Positions 55,898 through 64,000 of a DNA stretch of 64,000 nt are shown piece by piece. The notes under the pieces are model-generated. The model had not been told where the DNA came from, made no database searches, and was given only the letters and a program-made list of their open reading frames with translations. A program made the position numbers and the translations under genes. This DNA comes from Deltaproteobacteria bacterium (GTDB taxonomy: Bacteria > Desulfobacterota > Desulfobacteria > Desulfobacterales > Desulfosarcinaceae), in NCBI GenBank assembly GCA_021824175.1, contig JAKALP010000015.1, positions 89,894 through 153,893 of the forward strand, read 5' to 3'. Position 1 is the first letter of the stretch. The number at the start of each line of letters is the position of its first letter.

Positions 55898-56341
55898 GTG
55901 AAATGCTCAATCTTAATGGCATTCAATGAGTCATCCAGCTCACAAACGGCTTTGGAGTGTTTAATCAACATCGCCAACTGCCCACAAAGCAGCCAGGTCA
56001 CTTTGCTGCATATCTTCCGCAAACCCACCGGCAGTGAAGAGCTGATGGGCAAAAAGTTCATGGAGGGAGCTCCGGCGCGCATCAAGGAAGCTATGGAGCG
56101 GGCGCGTCAAAGACTTATCGAGGTGGGTTTCCCGCCGGAACAAGTTACCATCAAATTCGTGGAAACCGCCTACCCCACGGTGGCGGACGGCATCATCGAT
56201 CAATATCACCAAGGTGACTATAATTTGGTCATTATCGGCCGCAAGCGCATGTCCAAGGCCGAAGAGTTTGTACTGGGCGACACCAGCGTCAAACTGGTGC
56301 GCGCCCTGGATGGCACGGCGGTGCTGGTGGTGAAGGAGTAG
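55898..56341 (+). CDS. Universal stress protein (UspA family)
   Basis: A 147-aa Usp. N-terminal strand CSILMAFNESSSSQTALECL and C-terminal nucleotide loop LVIIGRKRMSKAEEFVLGDTSVKLVRAL (G-x2-R-x9-G-x-T/S pattern, so probably nucleotide binding). AAGGGAGG precedes the GTG/AAATGC region, and the chosen start is a GTG at 55898 (VKCSILMAF). It closes the GAF/kinase-like/USP operon. Confidence 0.92.
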   Translation: MKCSILMAFNESSSSQTALECLINIANCPQSSQVTLLHIFRKPTGSEELMGKKFMEGAPARIKEAMERARQRLIEVGFPPEQVTIKFVETAYPTVADGIIDQYHQGDYNLVIIGRKRMSKAEEFVLGDTSVKLVRALDGTAVLVVKE

Positions 56342-56420
56342 GGGAAAGGCATAAGGTAGAAGGTGGAAGTCAAATCCATTAACTTAGATTTTTTAGCATG
56401 GGGAGCTTACATGATTCCTT

Positions 56421-56497
56421 TCGTACTCGTACGCATACTCGTATTCGAAAATTAGAAGTACGCCCGCGAATACCGCTTCGCTGAGTACGCGTATGAT
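56421..56497. repeat. Second GTACTCGTACGC-word element
   Basis: CGTACTCGTACGC followed by ATACTCGTATTCG and, after a spacer, GAGTACGCGTATG in the opposite orientation, in a gene-free spacer (56342-56565). Same word as the element at 6512-6565, 50 kb away. Confidence 0.6.
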
Positions 56498-56565
56498 TTA
56501 AACCCGCAACCATATTCTTAAATTAATGACATTGAAGTGGAAGTAATAAGGAAGAAAATGGTATT

Positions 56566-57009
56566 ATGAAGATTTCTCTTCTCATCTGCATCTTCGGATT
56601 TGTGATGCCGCTCTTAACCGCGTGTGCGTCAGCTTCCGGTCCATTCAAGCCAGGCCCACTTCGCAAATGTCCGGACTCGCCCAATTGCGTCTCCTCCGCC
56701 GATGATCGGTCCACGCACCAGGTGGCGCCCCTGACTTATCAGGGCGATTGGCTATCCGCTCGCCAGCGCCTGGAAAAACTGCTCGGCCAGATCCCCCGCA
56801 CCCAAGTCAAAGAGGTCAACGAACGCTATTTGCGCGCCGAATGCCGCTCACGCATCTTCGGTTTTGTCGATGACCTGGAGTTTTACTTCGACCCCGCTCA
56901 ACCCCTCATTCAAGTGCGCTCCGCCTCCCGCACCGGCTACTCCGACCTGGGCGTCAACCGCAAACGGGTGGAGATGATCCGGCGGATGTGGGAGAAGGTG
57001 AAAGGCTGA
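56566..57009 (+). CDS. DUF1499 domain lipoprotein
   Basis: A 147-aa protein with a lipoprotein signal (ICIFGFVMPLLTAC, lipobox LLTAC). The rest is DUF1499: CPDSPNCVSSADDRSTHQVAPLTY, then RYLRAECRSRIFGFVDDLEFYFD and IQVRSASRTGYSDLGVNRKRVEMIRRMW, a near-complete match to the family pattern. Function unknown. A degraded copy of the same gene lies at 58298-58490. Confidence 0.9.
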   Translation: MKISLLICIFGFVMPLLTACASASGPFKPGPLRKCPDSPNCVSSADDRSTHQVAPLTYQGDWLSARQRLEKLLGQIPRTQVKEVNERYLRAECRSRIFGFVDDLEFYFDPAQPLIQVRSASRTGYSDLGVNRKRVEMIRRMWEKVKG

Positions 57010-57086
57010 AGACTTTAAGGTGGGTTTGGGAGACGGAGATCGAAGTTGCCCCATGTTTCTTGAATATATTCGTTTAATGGGTTATA

Positions 57087-57126
57087 TTGTCCCCAGTTTT
57101 TAAAAAAGTGTAAAAACTGGGGACAA
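57087..57126. promoter_or_regulatory. 15-bp perfect palindrome containing the likely ribosome binding site of the next gene
   Basis: TTGTCCCCAGTTTTT (57087-57101) is the exact reverse complement of 57112-57126. The right arm includes GGGGA, which sits eight bases before the start codon at 57131 and is its only Shine-Dalgarno-like sequence. Folded in RNA, the hairpin would hide it. It may also bind a protein. A similar TGTCCCC word is common around repeat-associated genes (general knowledge). Confidence 0.75.
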
Positions 57127-57130
57127 CGCC

Positions 57131-58192
57131 ATGGTCATCCAAGCCATACTCAAAGAGAGCCGCGCAACCTATCAGGCCCAGTACCATCAAGCCATTGCGC
57201 GCCTCATCCATATCCCCAAGGGAACCCTCCGACTTCAGACCCGCAAGGGCAAACGCTATTGGTACTTGCGCCGTTTTATGCCCGCGCAAGGATATGAAGA
57301 TCTTTACCTTGGCCTGGCTGGAAATCGTGATGTGGAGCAACTCGTTGCTTTTATCGCCGAGCGCAAACAGCGCCTACATGAACTCAAGGCCATCAAAGAG
57401 GCCTTGCGGCAGTTGGGAGTAAGGAAAATGGAGTTTCAAGAAAAAGGCTACCACCAGATGTTCACCGCGCTGCTGGAGGCCTTCGGCAAAGTTGGGTTAT
57501 GGGATGAAGGGTTGATGCTCATCGGCTCCTGGTGTTTCAATGTCTATACCCAAGCCTTTGGCGTTGAATACTATCCGCTGCGCACCATGGATTTTGATTT
57601 CGGCCTGCGGATTCCCTATCGCGGTGACAAGGCGGACATCAATGAAATCCTGACCAACCTGGGTTTCAGTGCCAGAATCGACATGGCCTACGACAAAGTG
57701 GATTACGTGCTGCCCGGTGTCGGCATGGTTGAGGTGTTCATCGATCGTGACAAAGCCTCCGATCAACAGATTAAGGCCCTGAAGCGGGATTTGTCCATTC
57801 GACCCGCGGCGGTCTCGTACCTTCAACTGCTGGTGGATTATCCAGTCAATGTCAAAATCCACGGCGTGCACAAGTCCATCACCCTGCCGGCCATGCCCGC
57901 CTTCTTCGTTCACCGCCTGATCACCGCCTCCTTTGGGGAATATCGGGATGCCGCCCTGGACCGCGGCAAGATTCGGAAAGACTATAAACAAGCAGCGCTG
58001 GTGGCCAAAAAGATATTGGAAAGCAGCGACCTGCGCGGGAAACTGGCCTTGGTCATCGATGGACTGAACCCGGACCAGCGCGCCAAAATGATCGCCGGCG
58101 CAGCGGCGGCCAAGGAGTTTGTCAAAGCGCCGGATTTGTCCGAAGAAGATATCCTTTGGATTCAAAAAGCGCTAAGTGGCAAGAGGCGATAA
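57131..58192 (+). CDS. GSU2403-type nucleotidyltransferase-fold protein
   Basis: A 353-aa protein. The first 100 residues look like a helical leader (RLIHIPKGTLRLQTRKGKRYWYLRRFM). The core then shows a polymerase-beta-like site: LMLIGSWCFNVYTQAFG, then RTMDFDFGLRIP (DxD metal pair) and a third acidic strand MVEVFID. This agrees with the GSU2403 nucleotidyltransferase-fold family and, more loosely, with AbiEii/MNT-like toxins. Target and function unknown. It is bracketed by an intact DUF1499 gene and a decayed copy. Confidence 0.78.
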   Translation: MVIQAILKESRATYQAQYHQAIARLIHIPKGTLRLQTRKGKRYWYLRRFMPAQGYEDLYLGLAGNRDVEQLVAFIAERKQRLHELKAIKEALRQLGVRKMEFQEKGYHQMFTALLEAFGKVGLWDEGLMLIGSWCFNVYTQAFGVEYYPLRTMDFDFGLRIPYRGDKADINEILTNLGFSARIDMAYDKVDYVLPGVGMVEVFIDRDKASDQQIKALKRDLSIRPAAVSYLQLLVDYPVNVKIHGVHKSITLPAMPAFFVHRLITASFGEYRDAALDRGKIRKDYKQAALVAKKILESSDLRGKLALVIDGLNPDQRAKMIAGAAAAKEFVKAPDLSEEDILWIQKALSGKRR

Positions 58193-58297
58193 ACAAGGAA
58201 GTACTACCCTGGGTCAAGCAGCAGTTCTAAATACCACCCGTCAATAAAAGAATAGTGTGAAACGCATAGAATTCAGGCATTAGCCGTGAAAGGACCT

Positions 58298-58490
58298 ATG
58301 AAGATTTATTTTCTTGTCTCCATTGTCGGTTTTATGATGCCGCCGAACTCAAGTCAAAGAGGTCAACGAACGTTATCTGCGCGCCGAATGCCGTTCACGC
58401 ATTTGATGACGTGGAATTCTACTTCGATCCCGATCAACCCCTCATTCAGGTGCGCTCCGCCTCCCGCACCGGCTACTTCGAGCCCGTGGC
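58298..58490 (+). pseudogene. Decayed duplicate of the DUF1499 lipoprotein gene
   Basis: The first codons (MKIYFLVSIVGFMMP) match the start of the intact gene at 56566, then about 190 bases corresponding to the middle of that gene are missing. The copy resumes at 58350 with CAAGTCAAAGAGGTCAACGA, nearly identical to 56809, and continues with matching bases for RYLRAECRSR; a small deletion near 58410 shifts the frame before DDVEFYFDPDQPLIQVRSASRTGY. It therefore cannot make the protein. Confidence 0.85.
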
Positions 58491-58593
58491 TATCGTGCAA
58501 TGCCTCGTCCGTGTCGAAGATTTTTACACTTCAGGCGGGAGCCAATGAAAAGGACGGCGAAATCATCTTCGTCGTCTGAATTGCAATCACTAT

Positions 58594-59817
58594 TTACAAG
58601 GCACTCACCGGAATACTACTGTCGGTGGCAGTCAGCGGCAGGAAGTGGGGGGATAGGCAAATTACTCCACCAGGCCCGATGGGCAAGCGCGGCTTTTGAA
58701 GTGTCTTGAAATGGCTTACGGCGGCTTTATCGGGCGTGGCGCTCTTTTTGAACTCCAAGGGATAAAGCGTTCCGTCCTGGACGATGAGCAAGTCAATCTC
58801 TTTTTGATCCTTGTCGCGGTAAAAGTAAAACGGCGCCCGCCGTCCATTGTGCCACCAGCTTTTGAGCAGCTCCGACAGAATCCAGGTTTTCACTATGGCG
58901 CCCGAGGCGGCGCCGGCTTCAAGGGTTTCCGGGCTTGACCATTCGGTGAGCCAGGCGCAAAGGCCCGTATCGGTGAAGTAAAGTTTGGGGGTTTTGATCA
59001 GCCGTTTGGTGACATTGCTATAGTAGGGCTCCAGAAGATAAACGATGCCGGATGAAACCAGAATGGAAATCCAATGTTTGGCCGTATTGGGGGCTATATC
59101 AGCGTCCCGGGCTAGCTCGCTCGTATTGAGCAGTTGGGCTGACCGCGCGGCTGCGGCTCTCAAAAATCGCAAAAAAGTCAATTCATCGCCTACCCGCGCC
59201 AAGTCACGGACATCGCGCTGCAAATAAGTTTGCACGTAGGAACTGTAGAAGAGATTCCGATCGGTTTGGGCCGAGAGGGTCAGCGCGGGCATGGAGCCGC
59301 GCCAGATGAGGGAGTAAAGCTCCTTCAGGGGCAGGCTACCGCCGGAGTCCACACGTCGTTCAATGTCTTTCGTGATGGGAAGAAAAGCAGCGGCATCACG
59401 ACCCAGCCCCATGGCTTCTCTTCGTGAAAGGCCGAGCAACTGGACAATTCCGATGCGTCCGGCCAGGGTTTCCGACACACCTTTCATCAAATGGAACTGC
59501 TGGGAACCGGTAAGCCAAAAAAGGTTGGCTTTGCCCTGTGTATCTACTACCATTTTGATGTAAGGCAGCAGCTCAGGTGCGTATTGAATCTCGTCGATGA
59601 GTAGCGGCGGTGGAAACCGTTGCATAAAAAACGCCGGATCTCTTTTGGCCAGGCTTAGTAACAGCGGGTCGTCCAGCGTGACATACGTGCGCTTCTCTTC
59701 TTTCAGGTGAGTCAACAGGGTGGTTTTACCCACCTGTCAGGCACCAGTGACCATCACCACGGGAAATTGATTGGCAGCATTTGATATAAAAGCTTCGATG
59801 GTACGGTAAGTGTACAT
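58594..59817 (-). pseudogene. DUF4143 family ATPase, interrupted by UGA in the Walker A motif
   Basis: A full-length gene (407 codons) if one in-frame stop is read through. The start at 59817 has GGAG six bases upstream and gives MYTYRTIEAFISNAANQFPVVMVTGA, then TGA (59737-59739), then QVGKTTLL. Homologues have GxRQVGKTT, so the stop replaces an Arg codon (CGA to TGA is a single transition). The rest is intact: LLIDEIQYAPELLPYIKM (Walker B), FWLTGSQQFHLMKGVSETLAGR, and the DUF4143 end YFYRDKDQKEIDLLIVQDG (nuclease-like core). A second start is possible at a GTG directly after the stop but would drop half of Walker A. It may be a recent pseudogene or a recoding case. Confidence 0.85.
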
Positions 59818-60315
59818 GGGGAATCTCCGTCCAATTTGCAATCCAATTGCAACATGGACGATGCTTGTTTGCTTGTCAATTGCTCTAAAACGATTGAGGA
59901 GTCCTCACCACAGTCGTTGTTACCTGTTTTACATAATTAAAAAATATATGTGATTACGGCCTATTAACATGATATCAGGCTTTGCCGAGCACCTTTCAGC
60001 GTTTTTGGGTGGGTAATCACAGCAGCTTTGTTCAACCCCTCTTCAACCGAGCCATTTGGTCCCGCCAGCGTCCCAGTTAACAAATAAGCAAATGGAATCA
60101 AAATGTTTCGCGGCCCCGTCGCGCGCCAGGCCGTTACACCTAAAGCGTGGCACACATCCTGCTCTACCGCCAGTGGCTTCAAACTCTTCGATCGGGATTC
60201 AATTTCCGCCTGCAGTTTCGGCAGCCACGCTGGGGGCGAAGAATTGCTTTGAACCCGGCCGAAGACTTTGAAGCCGCTTTTACTCTCAAGATATTGGCAG
60301 GAGCGTTTGCACCAT
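59818..60315. other. Gene-free spacer
   Basis: 498 bp between the interrupted ATPase and the penicillin-binding protein gene. A minus-strand frame of about 135 codons (59964-60371) overlaps the PBP start and has no ribosome binding site; not accepted. AT-rich around 59920-59960. Confidence 0.5.
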
Positions 60316-63300
60316 ATGAAGTTCATGCAAAAGGGCGAAAAAATCACGTCCCGCAATAATATGATGTCCATTCAAAAAGAGCATTCGACCACCATCCCAG
60401 GAACCGGAAAAAGCCGCGGGATTGAAAACTCCCGCCGGCCCTTGCCCCTGGCGCCCAGGTATATATTGATCCGATGGCTGACGCGCGGTCTGGCCGCGCT
60501 CTCCTGTCTGGTGCTGCTGGCCTGCATTTCCGAAGAGCTGCGCGCCTCTTTGTTTCAGTCCAAGCTGCTGGCGCCCATTGCCGCCAAGATTACCTTTAGA
60601 ATCGCCAGGGGGCCCAGCAGCAAGCCGATCCAGGCGCCGGCCGGGCCATACGATCAGCGCATGGGCTATGCCCGCCTGCCCCAGTTCTCGGAGCGGCTGC
60701 GGGATCGATCTTTCGCGATTCATGCCCAAGCCGAGGTTTCCGACGAAATGCGCGAAATGATAGAGAAAGGATCATTCCCGATTTTCAAGGAAAAAACCGT
60801 GGCGGGGTTGGATATCCGGGATAGGGCGGGCCAGACCATCTACTCGTTTTCTTCTCCCAGGCGAATTTTCAGGTCCTATGAAGACATTCCGCCGCTCATC
60901 ATCGATATGCTCCTGTTTATCGAAGACCGCAAACTGCTGGACACCAGCGCGCCCTATATGAATCCGGCCGTGAATTGGACCCGTCTGGCCAAAGCCTTCA
61001 CCGAAAAAGCGCGCGAGATTGTCTCGCCTGGGGCACCCGTCTCCGGCGGCAGCACCCTCGCCACCCAGATGGAAAAATTCAGGCACAGCCTGGATGGCCG
61101 GACCCGCTCCATGCAGGACAAAAAGGGCCAGGTTTTATCCGCTTCGTTGCGCTCTTATCAGGAGGGCGCGCAGACCTTGCCGGCTCGCCGTCGCATTGTA
61201 TTGGACTACATAAACAGCGTGCCGCTGGCGGCGTATCCAGGCTACGGCGAAGTCACCGGCCTGGGGGATGGTTTGTGGGTCTGGTATGGGGCCGATTTGA
61301 ACCAGGTGACCGCGGCGTTGAAGAACAACTCAGCCTCCAAAGGCGCCTCCCTGGATGAAAAAGCCTTGCGCGTCAAGCAGGTGTTGAGTCTGCTGATGGC
61401 CCATAAGAAACCCAGTTATTTTCTCAACAGCGGTCAAAAGGAACTTGAAAACCGTTGCACAGCCTTTTTGAAGCTGATGGCCAAGGAGAATGTGATTTCC
61501 AATGAACTGGCCGAAGCCGCCCAAAACGTGCCCCTGGCGTTGCGCGACACCCCCATTGCCCCGCCGGCCACAGCCGCGGTGGATCGCAAAGCCGTCAACC
61601 CCGTGCGGGTGGAGCTAAATGCCCTGTTGGGCAACGACCGGCTCTACGATTTGGACCGCTTTGATCTGCTGGCCAAAAGCAGCCTGGATCTGCCTGCCCA
61701 GAAGGCCGTCAGCGAAATGCTGGCCAAGCTCAAAGATCCAGGATTCCTGGCCGAGCAGGGCTTGCGGCAAAAGCGGCTCCTGGATACAGGCGATCCCGCC
61801 AAAGTGGTGTACGCCCTTACGTTGTACGAAAAAACAGCCAACGGCAATGAGCTGCGCATCCAAACCGACAGTACGGACCAGAGCCTCAATTTCAATGAAG
61901 GGGTCATGTTGGATCTGGGCTCCTCCGCCAAACTGCGAACCCTTGTCACCTACTTGGAGATCGTCAGCGAGCTCTATCAGCGCTACCGCACCTTTGACAT
62001 CAGTGAATTGCGGCGGATCGCGCCAGTGCCCCAGGATGCCATCCAACGCTGGGCCGTCGCCTACCTGATCAACAATCCGGAAGCCCCCCTGGAGGCCATG
62101 TTGCGGGCCGCCCTGGAGCGCAAATATTCAGCCAGTCCCTATGAACAATTTTTCACAGGCGGCGGTCTGCACACTTTCCAGAATTTCAATAAGGAAGATG
62201 ACCATCGCATCATTACCGTGCGCGAAGGGTTGCTGCATTCAGTGAACCTGGTCTTTATCCGGCTGATGCGCGATGTGGTCCAGTACCAGATCCACCAGAA
62301 GATCGGCCCCGTGGCAGTCAATGAGATCCTCAAGGACGATGACCAGCGTAATGAACTGCTGGCCCGCTTCGCGCAATATGAAGGAATCACCTTCTTGCGG
62401 AAGTATTACGGCCAATACAAAAACCTCTCCGCGGAAGAAGTGGTCGCCACGCTGTTCCAGTCCATTCACCCCACGCCCCGCCGGCTGGCCGCGGCCTATC
62501 GCTACATCTATCCTGAACGAAGTCGGGAAGACTTCGCCCAGTTCATCAAAGACAGCCTGCCGGGCACTTCCCTGACACAGGCCGCTATCGCAAACATGTA
62601 CAGCAGCAATGCGCCGGAGAAATACTCCATTCAGGACGTTGGGTATGTCGTGGGCCTCCATCCCCTGGAGCTTTGGCTGGCCGGGTATCTGCGGCATCAT
62701 CCAGGCGCCGAATGGCGGGAAATCAAAGAGCAGAGCAAGAGCATTTGCGCGGATGCTTACGCCTGGCTGTTCCGGACCGGGAGCCGGGATGCCCAGGTCA
62801 GAAGTATTCACGTGATCTTGGAAAAAGACGCCTTCCAGGCCATTCATGCCCGCTGGAAAAGGCTCGGCTACCGGTTCGACTCACTGGTGCCTTCCTATGC
62901 CACCTCCATTGGCTCATCGGCCGATTCGCCGGCAGCCCTCGCGGACCTGATGGGAATCCTGCTCAGTGACGGCATCCGCCGGCCCTCCCACCTTCTGGAA
63001 GAGATCCGCATGGGAGCCAATACGCCCTACGAAACCCAATTCCGCCTTCAAGCAGCAGCCGGCGAAAGGGTGCTGGCACCGGAAATCCCCCAAGTCGTCA
63101 AGGAGGCACTCTACGATGTGGTCCGGGTGGGAACCGCCGCGCGCCTCAATCATGCCTTTATCCGCAAGGACGGGACGGAAATCGCCGTGGGCGGCAAAAC
63201 CGGTACCGGCGATCATCGCTTTAAAACCTTTGACAGCAACGGCAACCTGCTCAGCGCCAAAGCCATGCACCGCACGGCCACCTTTACGTTCATCTTGGGC

Positions 63301-63474
63301 GACCGCTTTTTCGGAGACATTTCGGCCTACGTCCTGGGGCCGGATTCCGCTGATTACGGTTTTACCAGCTCGTTGCCGGTGGCAGTGCTCAAGCTGCTGT
63401 CGCCCATCCTGGTGAATCTGGAAAGCAAAGGCTTCGAAGAGGATAATTATACGCTGTTGTCCAGCAATATTTAG
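60316..63474 (+). CDS. Bifunctional class A penicillin-binding protein (transglycosylase/transpeptidase)
   Basis: A 1052-aa protein, unusually long. One membrane anchor (RWLTRGLAALSCLVLLACI) follows a charged cytoplasmic tail. The GT51 glycosyltransferase domain shows LLFIEDRKLLD (catalytic Glu near residue 200) and GGSTLATQMEKF; it departs from the classic EDxxFxxHxG form. The penicillin-binding domain has the triad as GSSAK (near 535), HSVN (near 641) and GGKTGTGDHR (near 961), so it looks active. It should polymerise and cross-link peptidoglycan in the periplasm. The start is uncertain: 60316 has AGGAG twelve bases upstream; 60361 is an alternative. Confidence 0.85.
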   Translation: MKFMQKGEKITSRNNMMSIQKEHSTTIPGTGKSRGIENSRRPLPLAPRYILIRWLTRGLAALSCLVLLACISEELRASLFQSKLLAPIAAKITFRIARGPSSKPIQAPAGPYDQRMGYARLPQFSERLRDRSFAIHAQAEVSDEMREMIEKGSFPIFKEKTVAGLDIRDRAGQTIYSFSSPRRIFRSYEDIPPLIIDMLLFIEDRKLLDTSAPYMNPAVNWTRLAKAFTEKAREIVSPGAPVSGGSTLATQMEKFRHSLDGRTRSMQDKKGQVLSASLRSYQEGAQTLPARRRIVLDYINSVPLAAYPGYGEVTGLGDGLWVWYGADLNQVTAALKNNSASKGASLDEKALRVKQVLSLLMAHKKPSYFLNSGQKELENRCTAFLKLMAKENVISNELAEAAQNVPLALRDTPIAPPATAAVDRKAVNPVRVELNALLGNDRLYDLDRFDLLAKSSLDLPAQKAVSEMLAKLKDPGFLAEQGLRQKRLLDTGDPAKVVYALTLYEKTANGNELRIQTDSTDQSLNFNEGVMLDLGSSAKLRTLVTYLEIVSELYQRYRTFDISELRRIAPVPQDAIQRWAVAYLINNPEAPLEAMLRAALERKYSASPYEQFFTGGGLHTFQNFNKEDDHRIITVREGLLHSVNLVFIRLMRDVVQYQIHQKIGPVAVNEILKDDDQRNELLARFAQYEGITFLRKYYGQYKNLSAEEVVATLFQSIHPTPRRLAAAYRYIYPERSREDFAQFIKDSLPGTSLTQAAIANMYSSNAPEKYSIQDVGYVVGLHPLELWLAGYLRHHPGAEWREIKEQSKSICADAYAWLFRTGSRDAQVRSIHVILEKDAFQAIHARWKRLGYRFDSLVPSYATSIGSSADSPAALADLMGILLSDGIRRPSHLLEEIRMGANTPYETQFRLQAAAGERVLAPEIPQVVKEALYDVVRVGTAARLNHAFIRKDGTEIAVGGKTGTGDHRFKTFDSNGNLLSAKAMHRTATFTFILGDRFFGDISAYVLGPDSADYGFTSSLPVAVLKLLSPILVNLESKGFEEDNYTLLSSNI

Positions 63475-64000
63475 TAGAAGAAGAAAAATATTGTTCAACC
63501 TGTGTTAACTGCAAAACCGCGAAAAATTTTTCTTCTCTCCAGTCTCAAGCCTCCGAGGCGAGGGGACCGAAACCTTGTCGGCCCTTGGTCCTTTCATTCG
63601 TAAGTGCAAAGAGTCAATGCCCTAAAATTGCAAAACTCAGGTGCACAAAACTAGGCCGGCCCGCGCGCCATCTCCCCGGCATGGCGCGCTTGCGCCCGAC
63701 TTGGGCCAGCACTCCGGCGCATCATCGGCGTTCCCGATGTCTTAAGGAGATATGTGTTGTCATTTTCTGTTGCGTTGGTATAAAAAACATTTGCTCGATA
63801 AGCAGGCCTATAAGAGCAATTATCCTCCCCCCCCAGCCATTGCATTAAGTACAAGCCATCTCAAAATAAAGATTGGCTCATCCGACATTTTAATGGGCCT
63901 ACCCAAGATATTGTGGTTCAAGTATATTGATAGAGGGCTTTTACAGCCCCTGTGCCATTTGACCCGGGATGATGGTCTGGGGGGATTTTTTATGGGTCCC
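63475..64000. other. Gene-free end of window
   Basis: 526 bp with no supported gene. A GC-rich hairpin GCGCGCCAT/ATGGCGCGC lies at 63663-63689; GGGCT/AGCCC at 63935-63949. Short frames on the minus strand are weak. Confidence 0.45.
63663..63689. repeat. 9-bp GC-rich hairpin
   Basis: GCGCGCCAT (63663-63671) pairs exactly with ATGGCGCGC (63681-63689). No T-run follows. Origin unknown. Confidence 0.5.

Noticed and set aside
59737..59739. Selenocysteine at the in-frame UGA
   Set aside because: The homologous residue is Arg in the P-loop, not Cys, and no SECIS-like hairpin was noticed directly after it.
59964..60371. 135-codon minus-strand frame before the PBP gene
   Set aside because: Overlaps the PBP start region, no Shine-Dalgarno, no family. 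Could be a relic, but not supported.

Overview
The window looks like a chromosomal segment of a Gram-negative anaerobe, most likely a Desulfobacterota (Desulfobacterales-type) bacterium. This is an inference from gene content (HAO-like octaheme cytochrome c, formate-tetrahydrofolate ligase, iron-dependent alcohol dehydrogenase, AMP-forming acyl-CoA synthetase, thiolase, DUF3786, GSU2403-type nucleotidyltransferase), moderately high GC and the style of the intergenic repeats. No rRNA, CRISPR array, intact IS or prophage was seen. One tRNA (Phe, GAA) is present.

Layout. 0.1-4.8 kb: a complete five-gene branched-chain amino-acid-type ABC importer (substrate-binding protein, two permeases, two ATPases). 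4.9-7.9 kb: a periplasmic octaheme cytochrome of the hydroxylamine oxidoreductase family and a divergent SLC13/ArsB-like anion transporter. 8.1-16.9 kb: a type I restriction-modification locus on the minus strand in the order hsdM, hsdS, an AlbA_2/GHKL-type ATP-binding gene, hsdR. 17.0-26.2 kb: housekeeping genes (tRNA-Phe, rsmE, valS, nadC), a large acidic motif-repeat protein, a rhomboid protease with a DnaJ-C-like tail, and a YgjP-type metallopeptidase. 26.4-30.1 kb: a lipoprotein with seven MopE-type metal-binding repeats, a small exported protein, and an AT-rich polytopic membrane protein that looks acquired. 30.1-35.1 kb: gene-poor, with an acyl-CoA thioesterase, a TraB/GumN protein and a methyltransferase. 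35.1-43.8 kb: alcohol and fatty-acid type catabolism (alcohol dehydrogenase, two SDRs, carboxymuconolactone decarboxylase-like protein, acyl-CoA synthetase), a cyclic-nucleotide sensor and formate-THF ligase. 43.9-47.9 kb: a DUF4143 ATPase, an MFS transporter, a small membrane protein and an Slp-like lipoprotein. 48.0-54.2 kb: an exported alpha/beta hydrolase, a haloalkane-dehalogenase-like protein divergent from a MarR regulator and a QueG-like Fe-S protein, then thiolase and DUF3786. 54.4-56.3 kb: a tight GAF / kinase-like / universal stress protein operon. 56.6-64 kb: a DUF1499 lipoprotein and its decayed duplicate flanking a nucleotidyltransferase-fold gene, a second DUF4143 ATPase interrupted by UGA in Walker A, and a large bifunctional penicillin-binding protein.

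The most distinctive features are: (i) a family of intergenic hairpins built from short degenerate words repeated in tandem and then inverted, in at least six spacers; (ii) a 141-bp structured inverted-repeat element; (iii) the accessory AlbA_2 gene with a 21-bp heptad-coding repeat inside the type I R-M locus; (iv) the acidic protein carrying about twelve copies of a short hIELxDhV motif; (v) the GAF/kinase/USP module; and (vi) a 15-bp perfect palindrome that appears to contain the Shine-Dalgarno of a nucleotidyltransferase-fold gene. All functions are read by eye from translated sequence; no database search was run.
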